Counted from the stretch's first letter, positions 29,374 through 38,731 are shown. The stretch is 64,000 bases of DNA from Nocardiopsis endophytica (GCF_027706725.1 NZ_JAQFWQ010000001.1:62001-126000); one strand, 5' to 3'. The notes: generated from the sequence alone by a model not told the origin. Program-made: numbers and translations.

Positions 29374-30804
29374 TCAGGCGCGGTAGGGGCGGTGCTCCTT
29401 GGCCTCCCGCAGCGCCAGCGCCCACCAGGTGAGCTGGTCGAGCAGGAGCTTGGCCGCCTGTTCGCAGCCGTCCGGCTCCAGCGGTCGGCCGTCGGCGCCG
29501 AACCGCTCGCGGGCCTGGTGGAAGCTGACCGTCTCGCGCACGGTCACCGCGTGGACCTCGGCGAAGACGGTGCGCAGCGCCTCCACGGCGCGCAGCCCGC
29601 CGCTGAGGCCGCCGTAGGAGACCAGCCCGACCGGTTTGGCCTGCCATTCGGCCATGAACCAGTCGATGAAGTGCTTGAGCGAGGCCGGGAAGCTGTGGTT
29701 GTACTCGGGGGTGACCACCACGAACCCGTCGGCGGCGGCGAGCCGGGCGGCCGTCGCGTCGGCCTCGGGAGGGCGGTCGCGCATGTCGGTGGCGGGCAGC
29801 CGGTCGGGAAGGTCGACGTCGAGCAGGTCGACCGGGTCGGCGGTCAGGCCGGGGTCGGCCCGGAGCCGCTCCAGGAACCAGCGGGCGACGGTGGGGCCGA
29901 AGCGGCCCTCGCGCACGCTGGCGGTGATCACGACGAGGTGGACGGGGCGGTCCGCCATGGTCAGTCCCTCCGTGGGCGGGGGTGGACGGGTGGGGGCGGG
30001 GGCCGCGGGGCCCCGCCCGGCCCCCCGGTGTGGGCCCCACCCCAGCCCGGGTGCGCCCCTGGCGTCGATGAACGCGCCGGTGGTCCACCCGCCGTCGGGT
30101 CCGGCGAGGAACGCCACCACGCCGGCGATCTCCTCGGGCCGGCCGACCCGCCCGAACGCCGAGAGCTGTGACATCTGCTCGACCGCCTCGGGCACGGAGA
30201 AGACCGGGCTGCCGTTGTCGGTGATCCCGGGGGCCACGTTGTTCACCGTGATCCCGCGCGGGGCCAGGTGCCGGGCGTAGTGCAGGGCGATCTGCTCCAG
30301 GGCGCCCTTGGTCATCGAGTACAGGAGCTGCTCGGGAACGGCGAACCTGGTCAGCCCCGAGGAGATGCCGATGATGCGGCCGCCGTCGGGCATCATCTCC
30401 AGCGCGCGCCGGGTGGTGAACAGCGGTGCCTTGACGTTGACGGCGAACATGCGGTCGAAGCGGTCGGGGGTGATCTCCTCGGGGGGCAGCCCGGCGGCCG
30501 TCTGCTCGCCCGCGTTGTTGACCAGGATGTCCACCTCGACCCGCCCGGCGTGCTCGGCCAGGGCCGATCGCAGCCGCGTGAACAGGGTGTCCACGTCGCC
30601 CGGGCCGCCCATCTCGGCCTGCACCGGGAAGGCGCGGCCGCCCGCCTCGACGATTCCGGACACGGTCTTCTCGGCGGCTTCGGTGTTGGCGGCGTAGTGC
30701 ACGGCGACCAGCGCGCCGTCGCGGGCCAGCCGTTCGGCGATCGCTCGGCCGATGCCGCGGCTCGCACCGGTGACCAGCGCGATCCTGCCGTCCAGGGCTC
30801 CCAT
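29374..30804 (-). CDS. Uninterrupted SDR - NADPH-dependent flavin reductase fusion frame
   Basis: One open frame of 476 residues from ATG 30804 (AGGAGGAGCC upstream). Residues 1-~255 form a complete SDR: GASRGIGRAIAERLA, VDILVNNAGEQ, SSGLTRF, YSMTKGALEQIALHY, WTTGAFIDARG. A Gly/Pro/Arg-rich stretch without a stop (~256-281) joins it to a complete NADPH-dependent FMN reductase: MADRPVHLVVITASVREGRF, TPEYNHSFPASLKHFIDW, GLVSYGGLSGGL. An internal ATG at 29958 with a GGAGGG site could also start the reductase alone (194 residues). The frame is therefore either a true fusion, two products from one frame, or a lost SDR stop. The flavin reductase could feed reduced flavin to a tailoring oxygenase. 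Confidence 0.75.
   Translation of the reverse strand: MGALDGRIALVTGASRGIGRAIAERLARDGALVAVHYAANTEAAEKTVSGIVEAGGRAFPVQAEMGGPGDVDTLFTRLRSALAEHAGRVEVDILVNNAGEQTAAGLPPEEITPDRFDRMFAVNVKAPLFTTRRALEMMPDGGRIIGISSGLTRFAVPEQLLYSMTKGALEQIALHYARHLAPRGITVNNVAPGITDNGSPVFSVPEAVEQMSQLSAFGRVGRPEEIAGVVAFLAGPDGGWTTGAFIDARGAPGLGWGPHRGAGRGPAAPAPTRPPPPTEGLTMADRPVHLVVITASVREGRFGPTVARWFLERLRADPGLTADPVDLLDVDLPDRLPATDMRDRPPEADATAARLAAADGFVVVTPEYNHSFPASLKHFIDWFMAEWQAKPVGLVSYGGLSGGLRAVEALRTVFAEVHAVTVRETVSFHQARERFGADGRPLEPDGCEQAAKLLLDQLTWWALALREAKEHRPYRA
29956..29971 (-). promoter_or_regulatory. Internal ribosome site and ATG for the flavin reductase half
   Basis: GGAGGG followed seven bases later by ATG (complement 29956-29971) lies inside the fused frame exactly where a stand-alone FMN reductase would begin. 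The strength of this site argues that the reductase is also, or mainly, made separately. Confidence 0.55.
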
Positions 30805-31118
30805 GGCTCCTCCTGAAAAACGTGTGCCGACGCGCCGCCGGGGCCCACGGGCACGCCGAACGGCCCCGCGCCCGGAGCGGGCGGGGGCCGTGAGGGGCCT
30901 GAAGGCGGGAGGGGCGGCGCGTCGGCGCCGGGATGTCGGGGCGGGGCCGGGACCGTCGCGGTCCGGGCACACGTCGCCCGCGCCTCGAAAGCGTGACACG
31001 CGTCGGGGCCCCCGTCAACGGTCCCGCCGGAGGCTCCTGTTTTTCGCTTTCTTTCAGAAAGGGACTAACTCAAAGGTATGTTCTTTCGAGATGTGCGTTT
31101 ATTTCCTAGGGTTGGGGC
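30805..31118. promoter_or_regulatory. Divergent promoter region between SDR fusion and FrnE-like genes
   Basis: 314 nt without a gene. The half nearest the FrnE-like gene is strikingly AT-rich for this genome (31040-31110) and includes CTTTC-A-GAAAG (31051-31061) and runs such as GTTTATTTCC. It should hold promoters for both directions and a regulator site; no exact -35/-10 pair was assigned. Confidence 0.5.
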
Positions 31119-31721
31119 ATGCGAATCGAGATCTTCTCCGACATGGTCTGCCCGTGGTGCTACATCGGAAAGCGCCGGCTGTCGATCGCGCTGGAGCGCA
31201 CCGGCGCCCGGCCGGAGCTGGTGTGGCGCGCCTTCCAGCTCGACCCCGCCTACCCCTCCGACGTCACCTGGACCCTCACCGACGCGCACCTGAACCGCTA
31301 CGGGATCAACGCCGCCGAGGACAAGCGCCGCCAGAAGATGACCACCGACCTGGCCGCCCAGGTGGGCCTGGAGTACCGGCTGGACCGGGCGATCATGGCC
31401 AACACCGCCGACGCGCACCGCATGGTCAAGCACGGCCACGCGCACGGGAAGGGCACCGAGACCGCCGAGGCGCTGATGAGCGGGTTCGCCGTGGAGGGGC
31501 GGAACATCGGCGACCCCGGCGACCTGAACGCGATCGCCGCGGAGCTCGGGCTGCCCCCGCTGGAGCCCGGCGCCTACAAGAAGGAGGTCAACGCGGACCT
31601 GGCGCGCGCCGCCCAGTACGGGGTGCACGGCGTGCCCAGCCTCGTCGTGGACGAGAGGTACATGCTGGTCTCTCCGGACATCCAGGACCTGACCGGGTTC
31701 CTGGAGCAGCACACCGGGTGA
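31119..31721 (+). CDS. FrnE-like DsbA-family oxidoreductase
   Basis: 200 residues, cytoplasmic (no signal). The thioredoxin-fold active site is Cys11-Pro-Trp-Cys14 in FSDMVCPWCYIGKRR, with the cis-Pro loop GVHGVPSLVVDERYM near the end and the helical insert typical of FrnE/2-hydroxychromene-carboxylate-isomerase relatives. FrnE was first named in the frenolicin polyketide cluster, and such genes recur in aromatic polyketide loci. It is the first gene of the right-hand plus-strand block, 10 nt before the EthD gene. Confidence 0.87.
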   Translation: MRIEIFSDMVCPWCYIGKRRLSIALERTGARPELVWRAFQLDPAYPSDVTWTLTDAHLNRYGINAAEDKRRQKMTTDLAAQVGLEYRLDRAIMANTADAHRMVKHGHAHGKGTETAEALMSGFAVEGRNIGDPGDLNAIAAELGLPPLEPGAYKKEVNADLARAAQYGVHGVPSLVVDERYMLVSPDIQDLTGFLEQHTG

Positions 31722-31731
31722 GGAGCCCTCC

Positions 31732-32475
31732 GTGACCTTCAAGGACGTACTCGTCACCCGTGGGCCCCGGCCCGGCACCGGACGCCGGGAGGGCCAGGAC
31801 TACGTGGTGGACAAGCACGCGGCGCTGGCCATGAGCGTTCCGGCCATCCGCGGCCTGTTCACCTGCTACGCGATGAACCGGGTGCTCGGCGCCGAGGACG
31901 GCGCCGGCGCCGGCGCCCCGGCCCTCTACCGGCGCCCCGACGACCTGCTGGTGGTGGTCGAGCACGCCTGCGCCGACCGGAGGTCCTTCGACGCCGTCCT
32001 GGAGGACCGGGAGTACCTGGCCACGGTGCGGCCCGACGAGATCCGCATGGGCGCGGAGATCTTCTCCGAACCGCCGACCGCCTACGAGGTCGTCGAGGAG
32101 GCGGTGCTCGGCGGCGGGCGGGAGCGCGGTGACCCCGCGGGCGACGGGGCGCTGGTGGCCTTCGACTTCCTGCGCCGCCGCCCCGGCACCGGGCCCGAGG
32201 AGTTCGCGGCCGCGCTCACCGAGGAGGCCGCGTGGCTGGGCGCCGACCCCGGCTACCGGGCGGTGGTGCACCGGCGCGAGCACAACCTGGTGCAGGGTGG
32301 GCCGGGGGCGCTCGACCCGGCCGCGGCCGACCGGCACGACGCGATCGTGGCGACCGCCGTGACCGGCTTCGCCGACCTGGCCGGGGTGCTGGAGCGCCTG
32401 CGCGAGCGCCAGGCCGGATACGTCGACCCCGACGCCAGCACCTCCGTCCTCACCCGCCGCACGGTCATCGTCTGA
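31732..32475 (+). CDS. EthD/ABM-like dimeric alpha-beta barrel protein
   Basis: 247 residues from GTG 31732 with GAGGAGCCCTCC upstream. Two related halves are visible: YVVDKHAALAMSVPAIRGLF with VVVEHACADRRSFDAVLEDR, and LVAFDFLRRRPGTGPEEFAA with YRAVVHRREHNLV. This is the EthD-like pattern. Proteins of this fold and size in angucycline pathways include cyclases and ring-opening oxygenases. It is co-transcribed with the FrnE-like gene and lies upstream of the second promoter block. Confidence 0.68.
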   Translation: MTFKDVLVTRGPRPGTGRREGQDYVVDKHAALAMSVPAIRGLFTCYAMNRVLGAEDGAGAGAPALYRRPDDLLVVVEHACADRRSFDAVLEDREYLATVRPDEIRMGAEIFSEPPTAYEVVEEAVLGGGRERGDPAGDGALVAFDFLRRRPGTGPEEFAAALTEEAAWLGADPGYRAVVHRREHNLVQGGPGALDPAAADRHDAIVATAVTGFADLAGVLERLRERQAGYVDPDASTSVLTRRTVIV

Positions 32476-32533
32476 CCTGCGCGCGCCTACGGCCGGGGTC
32501 CGGATGGGCCCCGGCTCCGCCGTTCTTGGGCCC

Positions 32534-32588
32534 TTGACCCGCGTTCGGGGCCGATGTCACACTTTCCGCGGCGGTCGAGCCATGCCCG
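32534..32588 (+). promoter_or_regulatory. Conserved promoter block, copy 2 (hydroxylase-cyclase-KS operon)
   Basis: TTGACC, then ATGTCACACTTT, then GGCGG..GAGCCATGCCCG, with the same spacing as the block at 21322-21376. It begins 58 nt after the EthD stop and about 230 nt before the hydroxylase start. The conservation of order, spacing and sequence implies one shared regulator or sigma factor for both polyketide operons. Confidence 0.65.
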
Positions 32589-32621
32589 GATCCGGTGCCG
32601 CTCCCGCCCCTCCCTCCCCCC

Positions 32622-32716
32622 GCCCGCGCCCGTCGGCGCGGGCCGCCACGCCCGTCTGGGCCCCTTCCGGAACCACCCCGTAGGCCCCGGGGCGCGCATC
32701 GGCGCGCCCCGGGGCC
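32622..32716 (+). terminator. Two strong hairpins in the KS-operon leader (attenuator candidate)
   Basis: The first stem is GCCCGCGCC / GGCGCGGGC (32622-32643, loop CGTC). The second is a perfect 15-bp stem, GGCCCCGGGGCGCGC paired with its complement (32683-32716, loop ATCG). The second ends 44 nt before the hydroxylase GTG, almost the same distance as the terminator in the other leader. No T-run follows, so termination is less certain; it could instead block translation or stabilise the transcript. Confidence 0.5.
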
Positions 32717-32760
32717 TCGTCGTCGTGCCCGGGGCCGGCCCTCACCCGAAAGGACCCGAG

Positions 32761-34239
32761 GTGACCGAGAAGACCGATACCGTTCCCGTCGTCGTGGCCG
32801 GTGCAGGGCCGGTCGGGCTCATGCTCGCCGCCGAGCTCCGGCTGGCCGGCGTCCCCGCCGTGGTGCTGGAGCGCCTGGCCGCGCCCACCGGGGAGTCCCG
32901 GGGCCTGGGCTACACCGCGCGCACCCTGGAATCCCTCGACCAGCGCGGGCTGCTGCCGCGCCTCGGCGGCGTCGAGACCAGCGACGTCGGCCATTTCGGC
33001 GGGGTGCCGCTGGACTTCGGCGTGCTGGAGGGCGCGCACTTCGGCGGCAAGGGCATCCCGCAGAACCGCACCGAGGAGATGCTCGCCTCCTGGGCCCACG
33101 ACACCGGCGCCGACATCCGCCGGGGCCACGAGGTGGTCGGCCTGGCCGACGACGGCGACGGCGTGGACGTCGACGTCGAGGGGCCGGATGGGCCCTACCG
33201 CATCCGCGCCGCCTACCTGGCCGGGTGCGACGGCGGCCGCAGCACCGTCCGCAGGCTCGCCGGGATCGGCTTCCCCGGCACCGCCGCGACCACGGAGATG
33301 GTCATCGCCGACGTCACCGGCGCCGACATCGCGCCGCGCTGGGCGGGGGAGCCGCTGCCCGGCGGCATGGTGCTGGCCGGCCCGCTGGCCGACGGCGTCA
33401 CGCGCATCGTCGTCTGCGAGCGCGGGCGCCCGCCCCGCAAGCGCACCGAGCCGCCGCCGTTCGCCGAGGTCGCGGCGGCCTGGCAGCGGCTGACCGGAGA
33501 GGACATCTCCGGCGGGGGCGCCGTGTGGACCACCGCCTTCGGCGACGCGGCCCGGCAGGCCGAGCACTACCGGCGCGGCCGGGTGCTGCTGGCCGGGGAC
33601 GCCGCCCACATCCACCTGCCCGCCGGCGGGCAGGGCATGAACGTCGGCATCCAGGACGCGGTCAACCTCGGCTGGAAACTGGGCGCCGCGGCGGCCGGGC
33701 GGGCGCCCGAGGGGCTGCTGGACACCTACCACGCCGAGCGCCACCCGGTCGGCGCGCGGCTGCTGATGAACACCCAGGCCCAGGGGCTGCTGTTCCTCAC
33801 CGGCGAGAACACCGGGCCGATGCGCGAGCTGCTCACCGAGCTGGTGGAGCTGCCCGAGGTCGCCCGGCACCTGGTCGCCATGGTCAGCGGCCTGGAGGTG
33901 CGCTATGACGTGGGCCCCGGCGACCACCCGCTGCTCGGCCGCCGCATGCCGCCGCGCCGCCTGGTCACCGAGGAGGGCACCGCCTCCACCCCCGAGCTGC
34001 TGCACGCGGCGCGCGGGGTGCTGCTCGACCTGTCGGGGGACCCCGCCCTGCGGGACACCGCCCGCGGGTGGGCCGACCGGGTGGACACGGTCGCCGCCAA
34101 GCCCGTCGACGGCGACGCGGGCCTCGGCGCGCCCGCCGACGCCGTGCTCATCCGCCCCGACGGCTACGTCGCCTGGACCTCCCCCGGCGCGGGCGGCCTC
34201 GCCGAGGCCCTGACCCGCTGGTTCGGACCCGCCGCCTGA
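32761..34239 (+). CDS. FAD-dependent aromatic polyketide hydroxylase (PgaE-like), second copy
   Basis: 492 residues from GTG 32761 with AAAGGA upstream. Motifs are [34 protein letters not shown] and [20 protein letters not shown], then [12 protein letters not shown], with a thioredoxin-like C-terminal domain. This is the class A hydroxylase group of angucycline pathways (PgaE, UrdE, JadH). It directly precedes the cyclase and KS genes, the same order as urdE-urdF-urdA-urdB. The first hydroxylase at 23778 is a clear relative. Confidence 0.9.
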   Translation: MTEKTDTVPVVVAGAGPVGLMLAAELRLAGVPAVVLERLAAPTGESRGLGYTARTLESLDQRGLLPRLGGVETSDVGHFGGVPLDFGVLEGAHFGGKGIPQNRTEEMLASWAHDTGADIRRGHEVVGLADDGDGVDVDVEGPDGPYRIRAAYLAGCDGGRSTVRRLAGIGFPGTAATTEMVIADVTGADIAPRWAGEPLPGGMVLAGPLADGVTRIVVCERGRPPRKRTEPPPFAEVAAAWQRLTGEDISGGGAVWTTAFGDAARQAEHYRRGRVLLAGDAAHIHLPAGGQGMNVGIQDAVNLGWKLGAAAAGRAPEGLLDTYHAERHPVGARLLMNTQAQGLLFLTGENTGPMRELLTELVELPEVARHLVAMVSGLEVRYDVGPGDHPLLGRRMPPRRLVTEEGTASTPELLHAARGVLLDLSGDPALRDTARGWADRVDTVAAKPVDGDAGLGAPADAVLIRPDGYVAWTSPGAGGLAEALTRWFGPAA

Positions 34240-34266
34240 GGCGGCCAACGAGAAGGAGCAAGGAGC

Positions 34267-34593
34267 ATGCACAGCACACTGATCGTCGCCCGCTTCCGCC
34301 CCGGGACCACGGGCGAGATCGCCGACCTGTTCCGCGGCTTCGACGCGACCGAGATGCCCGGCCTCATGGGCACGCGCCGGCGGGAGCTGTTCACCTTCCA
34401 CGACCTCTACCTCCACCTGCAGGACTTCGACGACGAGCACGGCCCCGAGGCCATCGAGCAGGTCCGCGACCACCCCCTGTTCACCGGGATCAGCCAGGAC
34501 CTCAAGCCCTACATCGAGGCCTACGACCCGGCCACCTGGCGGTCGCCCAAGGACGCCATGGCCCACCGCTTCTACCACTGGGAGGCCCGATGA
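34267..34593 (+). CDS. TcmI-family polyketide cyclase
   Basis: 108 residues with AAGGAGC upstream. TcmI-type ferredoxin-like fold markers are [37 protein letters not shown] and the ending [12 protein letters not shown]. Members close later rings of the polyketide (UrdF/JadI/PgaF in angucyclines). Its stop overlaps the KSalpha start by 4 nt (ATGA), giving coupled expression. Confidence 0.92.
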   Translation: MHSTLIVARFRPGTTGEIADLFRGFDATEMPGLMGTRRRELFTFHDLYLHLQDFDDEHGPEAIEQVRDHPLFTGISQDLKPYIEAYDPATWRSPKDAMAHRFYHWEAR

Positions 34594-35867
34594 ACCGGAG
34601 GGTCGTCATCACCGGCGTCGGCGTCACCGCGCCCGGCGGGATCGGCGCGAAGGACTTCTGGACGCTGCTCAGCGAGGGGCGCACCGCCACCCGCGGCATC
34701 ACCTTCTTCGACCCCTCCCAGTTCCGCTCCCGGGTGGCGGCCGAGATCGACTTCGACCCCCGGGCGCACGGGCTCGGCCCGCAGGAGGTGCGCCGCATGG
34801 ACCGGGCCGCCCAGCTGGCCGTGGTCTCGGCCCGCGAGGCGGTGGCCGACAGCGGGCTGGAGCCCGGCGGCCTCGACCCCTACCGGACCGGGGTGGCCGT
34901 GGGAAGCGCCGTCGGCGCCACCATGGGGCTGGACCGCGAGTACAACGTGGTCAGCGACGGCGGGCGGCTGGACCTGGTGGACCACACCTACGCCGTGCCA
35001 CACCTGTACGACTACTTCGTCCCCGGCTCGTTCGCGGCCGAGGTGGCCTGGGCGGTGGGCGCGGAGGGGCCGACCGCGGTGGTCTCCACCGGCTGCACCT
35101 CGGGGCTGGACGCGGTCGGCCACGCCGTCGAGCTGATCCGCGAAGGGGCGGCCGACCGGATGGTCGCCGGGGCCGCCGACGCGCCCATCTCCCCCATCAC
35201 GGTGGCCTGCTTCGACGCCATCAAGGCCACCACGCCGCGCAACGACGACGCCGAGCACGCTTCCCGGCCCTTCGACGGCACCCGCAACGGTTTCGTGCTC
35301 GGCGAGGGCGCCGCGGTGTTCGTGCTGGAGGAGCGGGAGGCCGCACGGCGGCGGCGGGCGCACGTCTACGCCGAGGTCGCGGGCTTCGCCACCCGGTGCA
35401 ACGCCTTCCACATGACGGGGCTGCGGCCCGACGGGCGGGAGATGGCCGAGGCCATCCGCACCGCGCTGGACGAGGCGCGGTGCGACCCCTCCGACATCGA
35501 CTACATCAACGCGCACGGGTCGGGCACCAAGCAGAACGACCGGCACGAGACCGCCGCCTTCAAGCGCAGCCTCGGCGAGCACGCCCGCCGGACCCCGGTC
35601 AGCTCCATCAAGTCGATGGTGGGGCACTCGCTGGGCGCCATCGGCTCCATCGAGATCGCCGCCTCGGTGCTGGCCATGGAGCACGACGTGGTCCCCCCGA
35701 CGGCCAACCTGACCGTCCCCGACCCCGAGTGCGACCTGGACTACGTGCCGCTGACCGCGCGCGAGCACCGCACCGACACGGTGCTGACCGTGGGCAGCGG
35801 GTTCGGCGGGTTCCAGAGCGCGATGGTGCTGACGTCCAAGGGTGCGACGGAGAGGGAGGCCGCGTGA
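34590..35867 (+). CDS. Type II PKS ketosynthase alpha
   Basis: 425 residues. The catalytic Cys169 lies in [10 protein letters not shown], with His residues in [14 protein letters not shown] and [12 protein letters not shown]. The family opening [15 protein letters not shown] is intact. It catalyses chain extension as a heterodimer with KSbeta using malonyl-ACP. Cys169 has the same residue number as in the actinorhodin enzyme. It is coupled to the cyclase before it and KSbeta after it; the usual ACP gene does not follow. Confidence 0.96.
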   Translation: MNRRVVITGVGVTAPGGIGAKDFWTLLSEGRTATRGITFFDPSQFRSRVAAEIDFDPRAHGLGPQEVRRMDRAAQLAVVSAREAVADSGLEPGGLDPYRTGVAVGSAVGATMGLDREYNVVSDGGRLDLVDHTYAVPHLYDYFVPGSFAAEVAWAVGAEGPTAVVSTGCTSGLDAVGHAVELIREGAADRMVAGAADAPISPITVACFDAIKATTPRNDDAEHASRPFDGTRNGFVLGEGAAVFVLEEREAARRRRAHVYAEVAGFATRCNAFHMTGLRPDGREMAEAIRTALDEARCDPSDIDYINAHGSGTKQNDRHETAAFKRSLGEHARRTPVSSIKSMVGHSLGAIGSIEIAASVLAMEHDVVPPTANLTVPDPECDLDYVPLTAREHRTDTVLTVGSGFGGFQSAMVLTSKGATEREAA

Positions 35868-37102
35868 GCGGGGTGGTGGTGACCGGGATGGGGGTCGCGG
35901 CCCCCAACGGGCTCGGCCTCGCCGAGTACTGGAGGGCGACGCTGGCCGGGCGCAGCGGCATCGGCCCCGTCCGCCGGTTCGACGCCGGGCGGTACCCGGC
36001 GCACCTGGCGGGGGAGGTGCCCGGCTTCGTCGCCGAGGACCTGCTGCCCGCCCGGCTGCTGCCGCAGACCGACCACATGACCCGGCTGGCGCTGGTGGCC
36101 GCGGACTGGGCGCTGGCCGACGCCGGGGTGGAGCCGGGGGACGTCCCCGAGTTCGACATGGGCGTGACCACCGCCTCCTCGGCCGGCGGGTTCGAGTTCG
36201 GCCAGCGGGAGCTGCAGAACCTGTGGAGCAAGGGCGGGCGGTACGTCAGCGCCTTCCAGTCCTTCGCCTGGTTCTACGCGGTCAACACCGGCCAGATCTC
36301 CATCCGGCACGGCATGCGCGGTCCGAGCGGGGTGGTCGTCAGCGACCAGGCCGGCGGACTGGACGCGCTGGCCCAGGCGCGGCGGCAGATCCGCAAGGGC
36401 AGCCGCCTGATCGTCTCCGGCGGGGTGGACGGGTCCATCTGCCCCTGGGGGTGGGTGGCCCAGCTCGCCGGGGGGCGGCTCAGCACCGCCGACGACCCCG
36501 ACCGCGCCTACCTGCCGTTCGACGCCCGCGCCGCCGGGCACGTGTCGGGCGAGGGCGGGGCGCTGCTCGTGCTGGAGGACGCCGACGCGGCCCGCGAGCG
36601 CGGCGCGCCCACGGTCTACGGCGAGTTCGCCGGGTACGGGGCCACCTTCGACCCCGCCCCCGGCAGCGGCAGGCCGCCGGGGCTGGAGCGGGCGATCTGG
36701 ACGGCGCTGGACGACGCCTTCGTCCACCCGGACGAGGTGGACGCCGTCTTCGCCGACGCGGCGGCCGTGCCCGAGCTGGACCGGGTCGAGGCCGAGGCGA
36801 TCGACGCGGTCTTCGGCCGCGGGGCGGTGCCGGTCACCGCCCCCAAGACGATGACCGGACGGCTCAACGCCGGGGCGGCCTCGCTGGACGTGACGGCCGC
36901 GCTGCTGTCCATCCGGGACGGGGTGATCCCGCCCACCGCCAACGTCGCCCCCGCGCCCGACTACGGGCTCGACCTGGTCACCGGCGACCCGCGGCCGGGG
37001 CGGGTCGGCGTCGCGGTGGTCCTGGCGCGCGGGCAGGGCGGATTCAACTCCGCGGCCGTGGTCCGCGCACCGTGGGCGGCGGCCCCGGCGGCGGCCGCCT
37101 AG
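35864..37102 (+). CDS. Type II PKS ketosynthase beta (chain-length factor)
   Basis: 412 residues from GTG 35864, overlapping the KSalpha stop by 4 nt. The active-site Cys is replaced by Gln162 ([12 protein letters not shown]), the mark of chain-length factors. It pairs with KSalpha, generates the acetyl starter by decarboxylation and sets chain length. A terminator follows directly, so the operon ends here; in nearly all known clusters an ACP gene would come next. Confidence 0.95.
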   Translation: MSGVVVTGMGVAAPNGLGLAEYWRATLAGRSGIGPVRRFDAGRYPAHLAGEVPGFVAEDLLPARLLPQTDHMTRLALVAADWALADAGVEPGDVPEFDMGVTTASSAGGFEFGQRELQNLWSKGGRYVSAFQSFAWFYAVNTGQISIRHGMRGPSGVVVSDQAGGLDALAQARRQIRKGSRLIVSGGVDGSICPWGWVAQLAGGRLSTADDPDRAYLPFDARAAGHVSGEGGALLVLEDADAARERGAPTVYGEFAGYGATFDPAPGSGRPPGLERAIWTALDDAFVHPDEVDAVFADAAAVPELDRVEAEAIDAVFGRGAVPVTAPKTMTGRLNAGAASLDVTAALLSIRDGVIPPTANVAPAPDYGLDLVTGDPRPGRVGVAVVLARGQGGFNSAAVVRAPWAAAPAAAA

Positions 37103-37120
37103 GAGCGCACCGCCCCGACA

Positions 37121-37152
37121 CGAAGGCGGGGTCCGGCGGGGCCCCGCCTTCG
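37121..37152 (+). terminator. Terminator of the KS operon
   Basis: An 11-bp stem (CGAAGGCGGGG / CCCCGCCTTCG) with a 10-nt loop, starting 19 nt after the KSbeta stop. No T-run. Confidence 0.65.
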
Positions 37153-37185
37153 GCGGGGTCACGGCGGACGTCGATGGCCTGGGGG

Positions 37186-37533
37186 TCACGCATCCGGAGT
37201 GAAGAGGATCAGGCTGAGCAGGGTGACCGCCGGTACGCCGACGAGGGCCGCCCAAGGGACCCATGCGCGCCGCCGGGCCAGGACCCAGGCGGCACCGGTG
37301 GCGGCGGCCAGGAGGGCCGCCGTCGCCGCGAGCGCATAGGTGGGGAGCATGCTGTGGTCGCCGCGTTCCAGGGCCTGGTCGCACTGCGCACGGGCCAGCT
37401 CGGTCAGGGTCATGGCGCACTCGGACGGTTCGCTGACGAGGACCGCGACGAACAGCAGCCATAGGGCGGCGACGATCGCCAGCAGTGTGGCGGCGATGAG
37501 CACGGTAACCCGGAGCCATGGGAGGGGGGCCAT
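37186..37533 (-). CDS. Small hypothetical membrane protein
   Basis: 115 residues. Three hydrophobic helices are seen: VTVLIAATLLAIVAALWLLF, YALAATAALLAAATGAAWVL and WVPWAALVGVPAVTLLSLIL. A Cys pair (ECAMT...QCDQAL) lies in the loop after the first. Not recognised; a one-gene unit between the polyketide operon and the amine oxidase gene. Confidence 0.6.
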   Translation of the reverse strand: MAPLPWLRVTVLIAATLLAIVAALWLLFVAVLVSEPSECAMTLTELARAQCDQALERGDHSMLPTYALAATAALLAAATGAAWVLARRRAWVPWAALVGVPAVTLLSLILFTPDA

Positions 37534-37572
37534 GGAGGCGAGCGTAGCGGGGGACCGGCGGGGCGGAAGGGG

Positions 37573-38688
37573 TCAGTCCCTCGGGGCGGCCAGGGCGAAG
37601 GCGGGGTCCGGGGCGGTTCCGCCTTCGGCGAGGTCGGCGGTGAGGTCGCCGATCAGCGGGGCGTACTTCGCTCCGTGTCCTGAGCACGGGGAGCACACCA
37701 CGGCCGGGCCCTTCCGGTCGAGGATGAACTCCTCGTCGTCCGTGGAGGTGTACAGGCAGGTCGCCTCATTGAACGGCTCGGACTCCAGGCCGGGGAACCA
37801 CTCGCGCACATACGCGGTGACGCGTTCGCGCGCGCGGGGGTCGACCGTTCCGCTCCTGGTGTCCGGGGTGACCGGTCCTCCCCGCGGGTCGAGGAACTCG
37901 GCGATCTTGCGCCCGTCGCCGGGGCCGCCGTCGCGTCCGCCCGCCAGGCTGTAGGTCAACGGGTCGCGGTGGTGGATCACGGTCGGGGCGTCGGCCGCCA
38001 GCGCGCGGCGCGGGAAGTGGAAGACCTGCTGCTGGGTGACGGTGAGCCGGGGCATCGGCACGACGCCCTCCAGCAGGCCGGACGCCCAGGCCCCCGCCGC
38101 CACCACGACCCTGTCGGCGCGCACGGTCCCTGAAGGCAGGGTGAGAACCGCGTGGTCGTCCTCGACGGAGATCCCCAGTACGGGGGTGTCCGGGTGGAAC
38201 GTGCACCCGTCGCGGCGGGCCAGGCCGGTGAAGGCCGCCATGGCGGCGTCGGGGTCGACCGTCCCGGCTTCGGGATGGAACAGCACCCGCCCTTCGAAGC
38301 GCGCGCCCGGCCAGCGCGCCTCGGCCTCGGCCGGGGTCAGGGACTCGTAGGGGACCCCCTCGGCGTCCAAGGCGGCGGCGATGGCGCCGACGTCGGCGTT
38401 CCCGTGGTCGACGCCGCCGGTCATCCGCAGGAGCGCGGCGCCGGACTCGTCCTCGGCGGCGCGCCACAGGTCCATGGCGCGCCCGGTGAGGCGGACGTGC
38501 CGGGCGTCGGCGTAGGCGCGCCGCACGACGCGTGCGCTGCCGTGCGAACTGCCGTGCCGGTGCCCCGGCCCGTGGCGCTCGAACAGGGCGACCGCGTGCC
38601 CGCGCCGCGCGAGCGCCCGCGCGGTGGCGGTCCCCATGAGCCCGGCACCGATCACGGCGACGCCGGTGTGCGGAGGTACTGCGTCCAT
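37573..38688 (-). CDS. Sarcosine oxidase (MSOX)-like FAD amine oxidase
   Basis: 371 residues with the DAO-type opening GVAVIGAGLMGTATARALAR. The C-terminal segment VCSPCSGHGAKYAP carries Cys335, equivalent to the cysteine that binds FAD covalently in monomeric sarcosine oxidase. RHGSSHGSARVVRRAY also fits the MSOX/N-methyltryptophan oxidase group. It would oxidise a secondary amine such as an N-methyl amino acid; the exact substrate is unknown. It is followed by a small membrane protein gene on the same strand. Confidence 0.85.
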   Translation of the reverse strand: MDAVPPHTGVAVIGAGLMGTATARALARRGHAVALFERHGPGHRHGSSHGSARVVRRAYADARHVRLTGRAMDLWRAAEDESGAALLRMTGGVDHGNADVGAIAAALDAEGVPYESLTPAEAEARWPGARFEGRVLFHPEAGTVDPDAAMAAFTGLARRDGCTFHPDTPVLGISVEDDHAVLTLPSGTVRADRVVVAAGAWASGLLEGVVPMPRLTVTQQQVFHFPRRALAADAPTVIHHRDPLTYSLAGGRDGGPGDGRKIAEFLDPRGGPVTPDTRSGTVDPRARERVTAYVREWFPGLESEPFNEATCLYTSTDDEEFILDRKGPAVVCSPCSGHGAKYAPLIGDLTADLAEGGTAPDPAFALAAPRD

Positions 38689-38731
38689 GGCGCTCCCTCG
38701 ATCGGAGGACAGGGCGGACCGGCCGCCGGGG

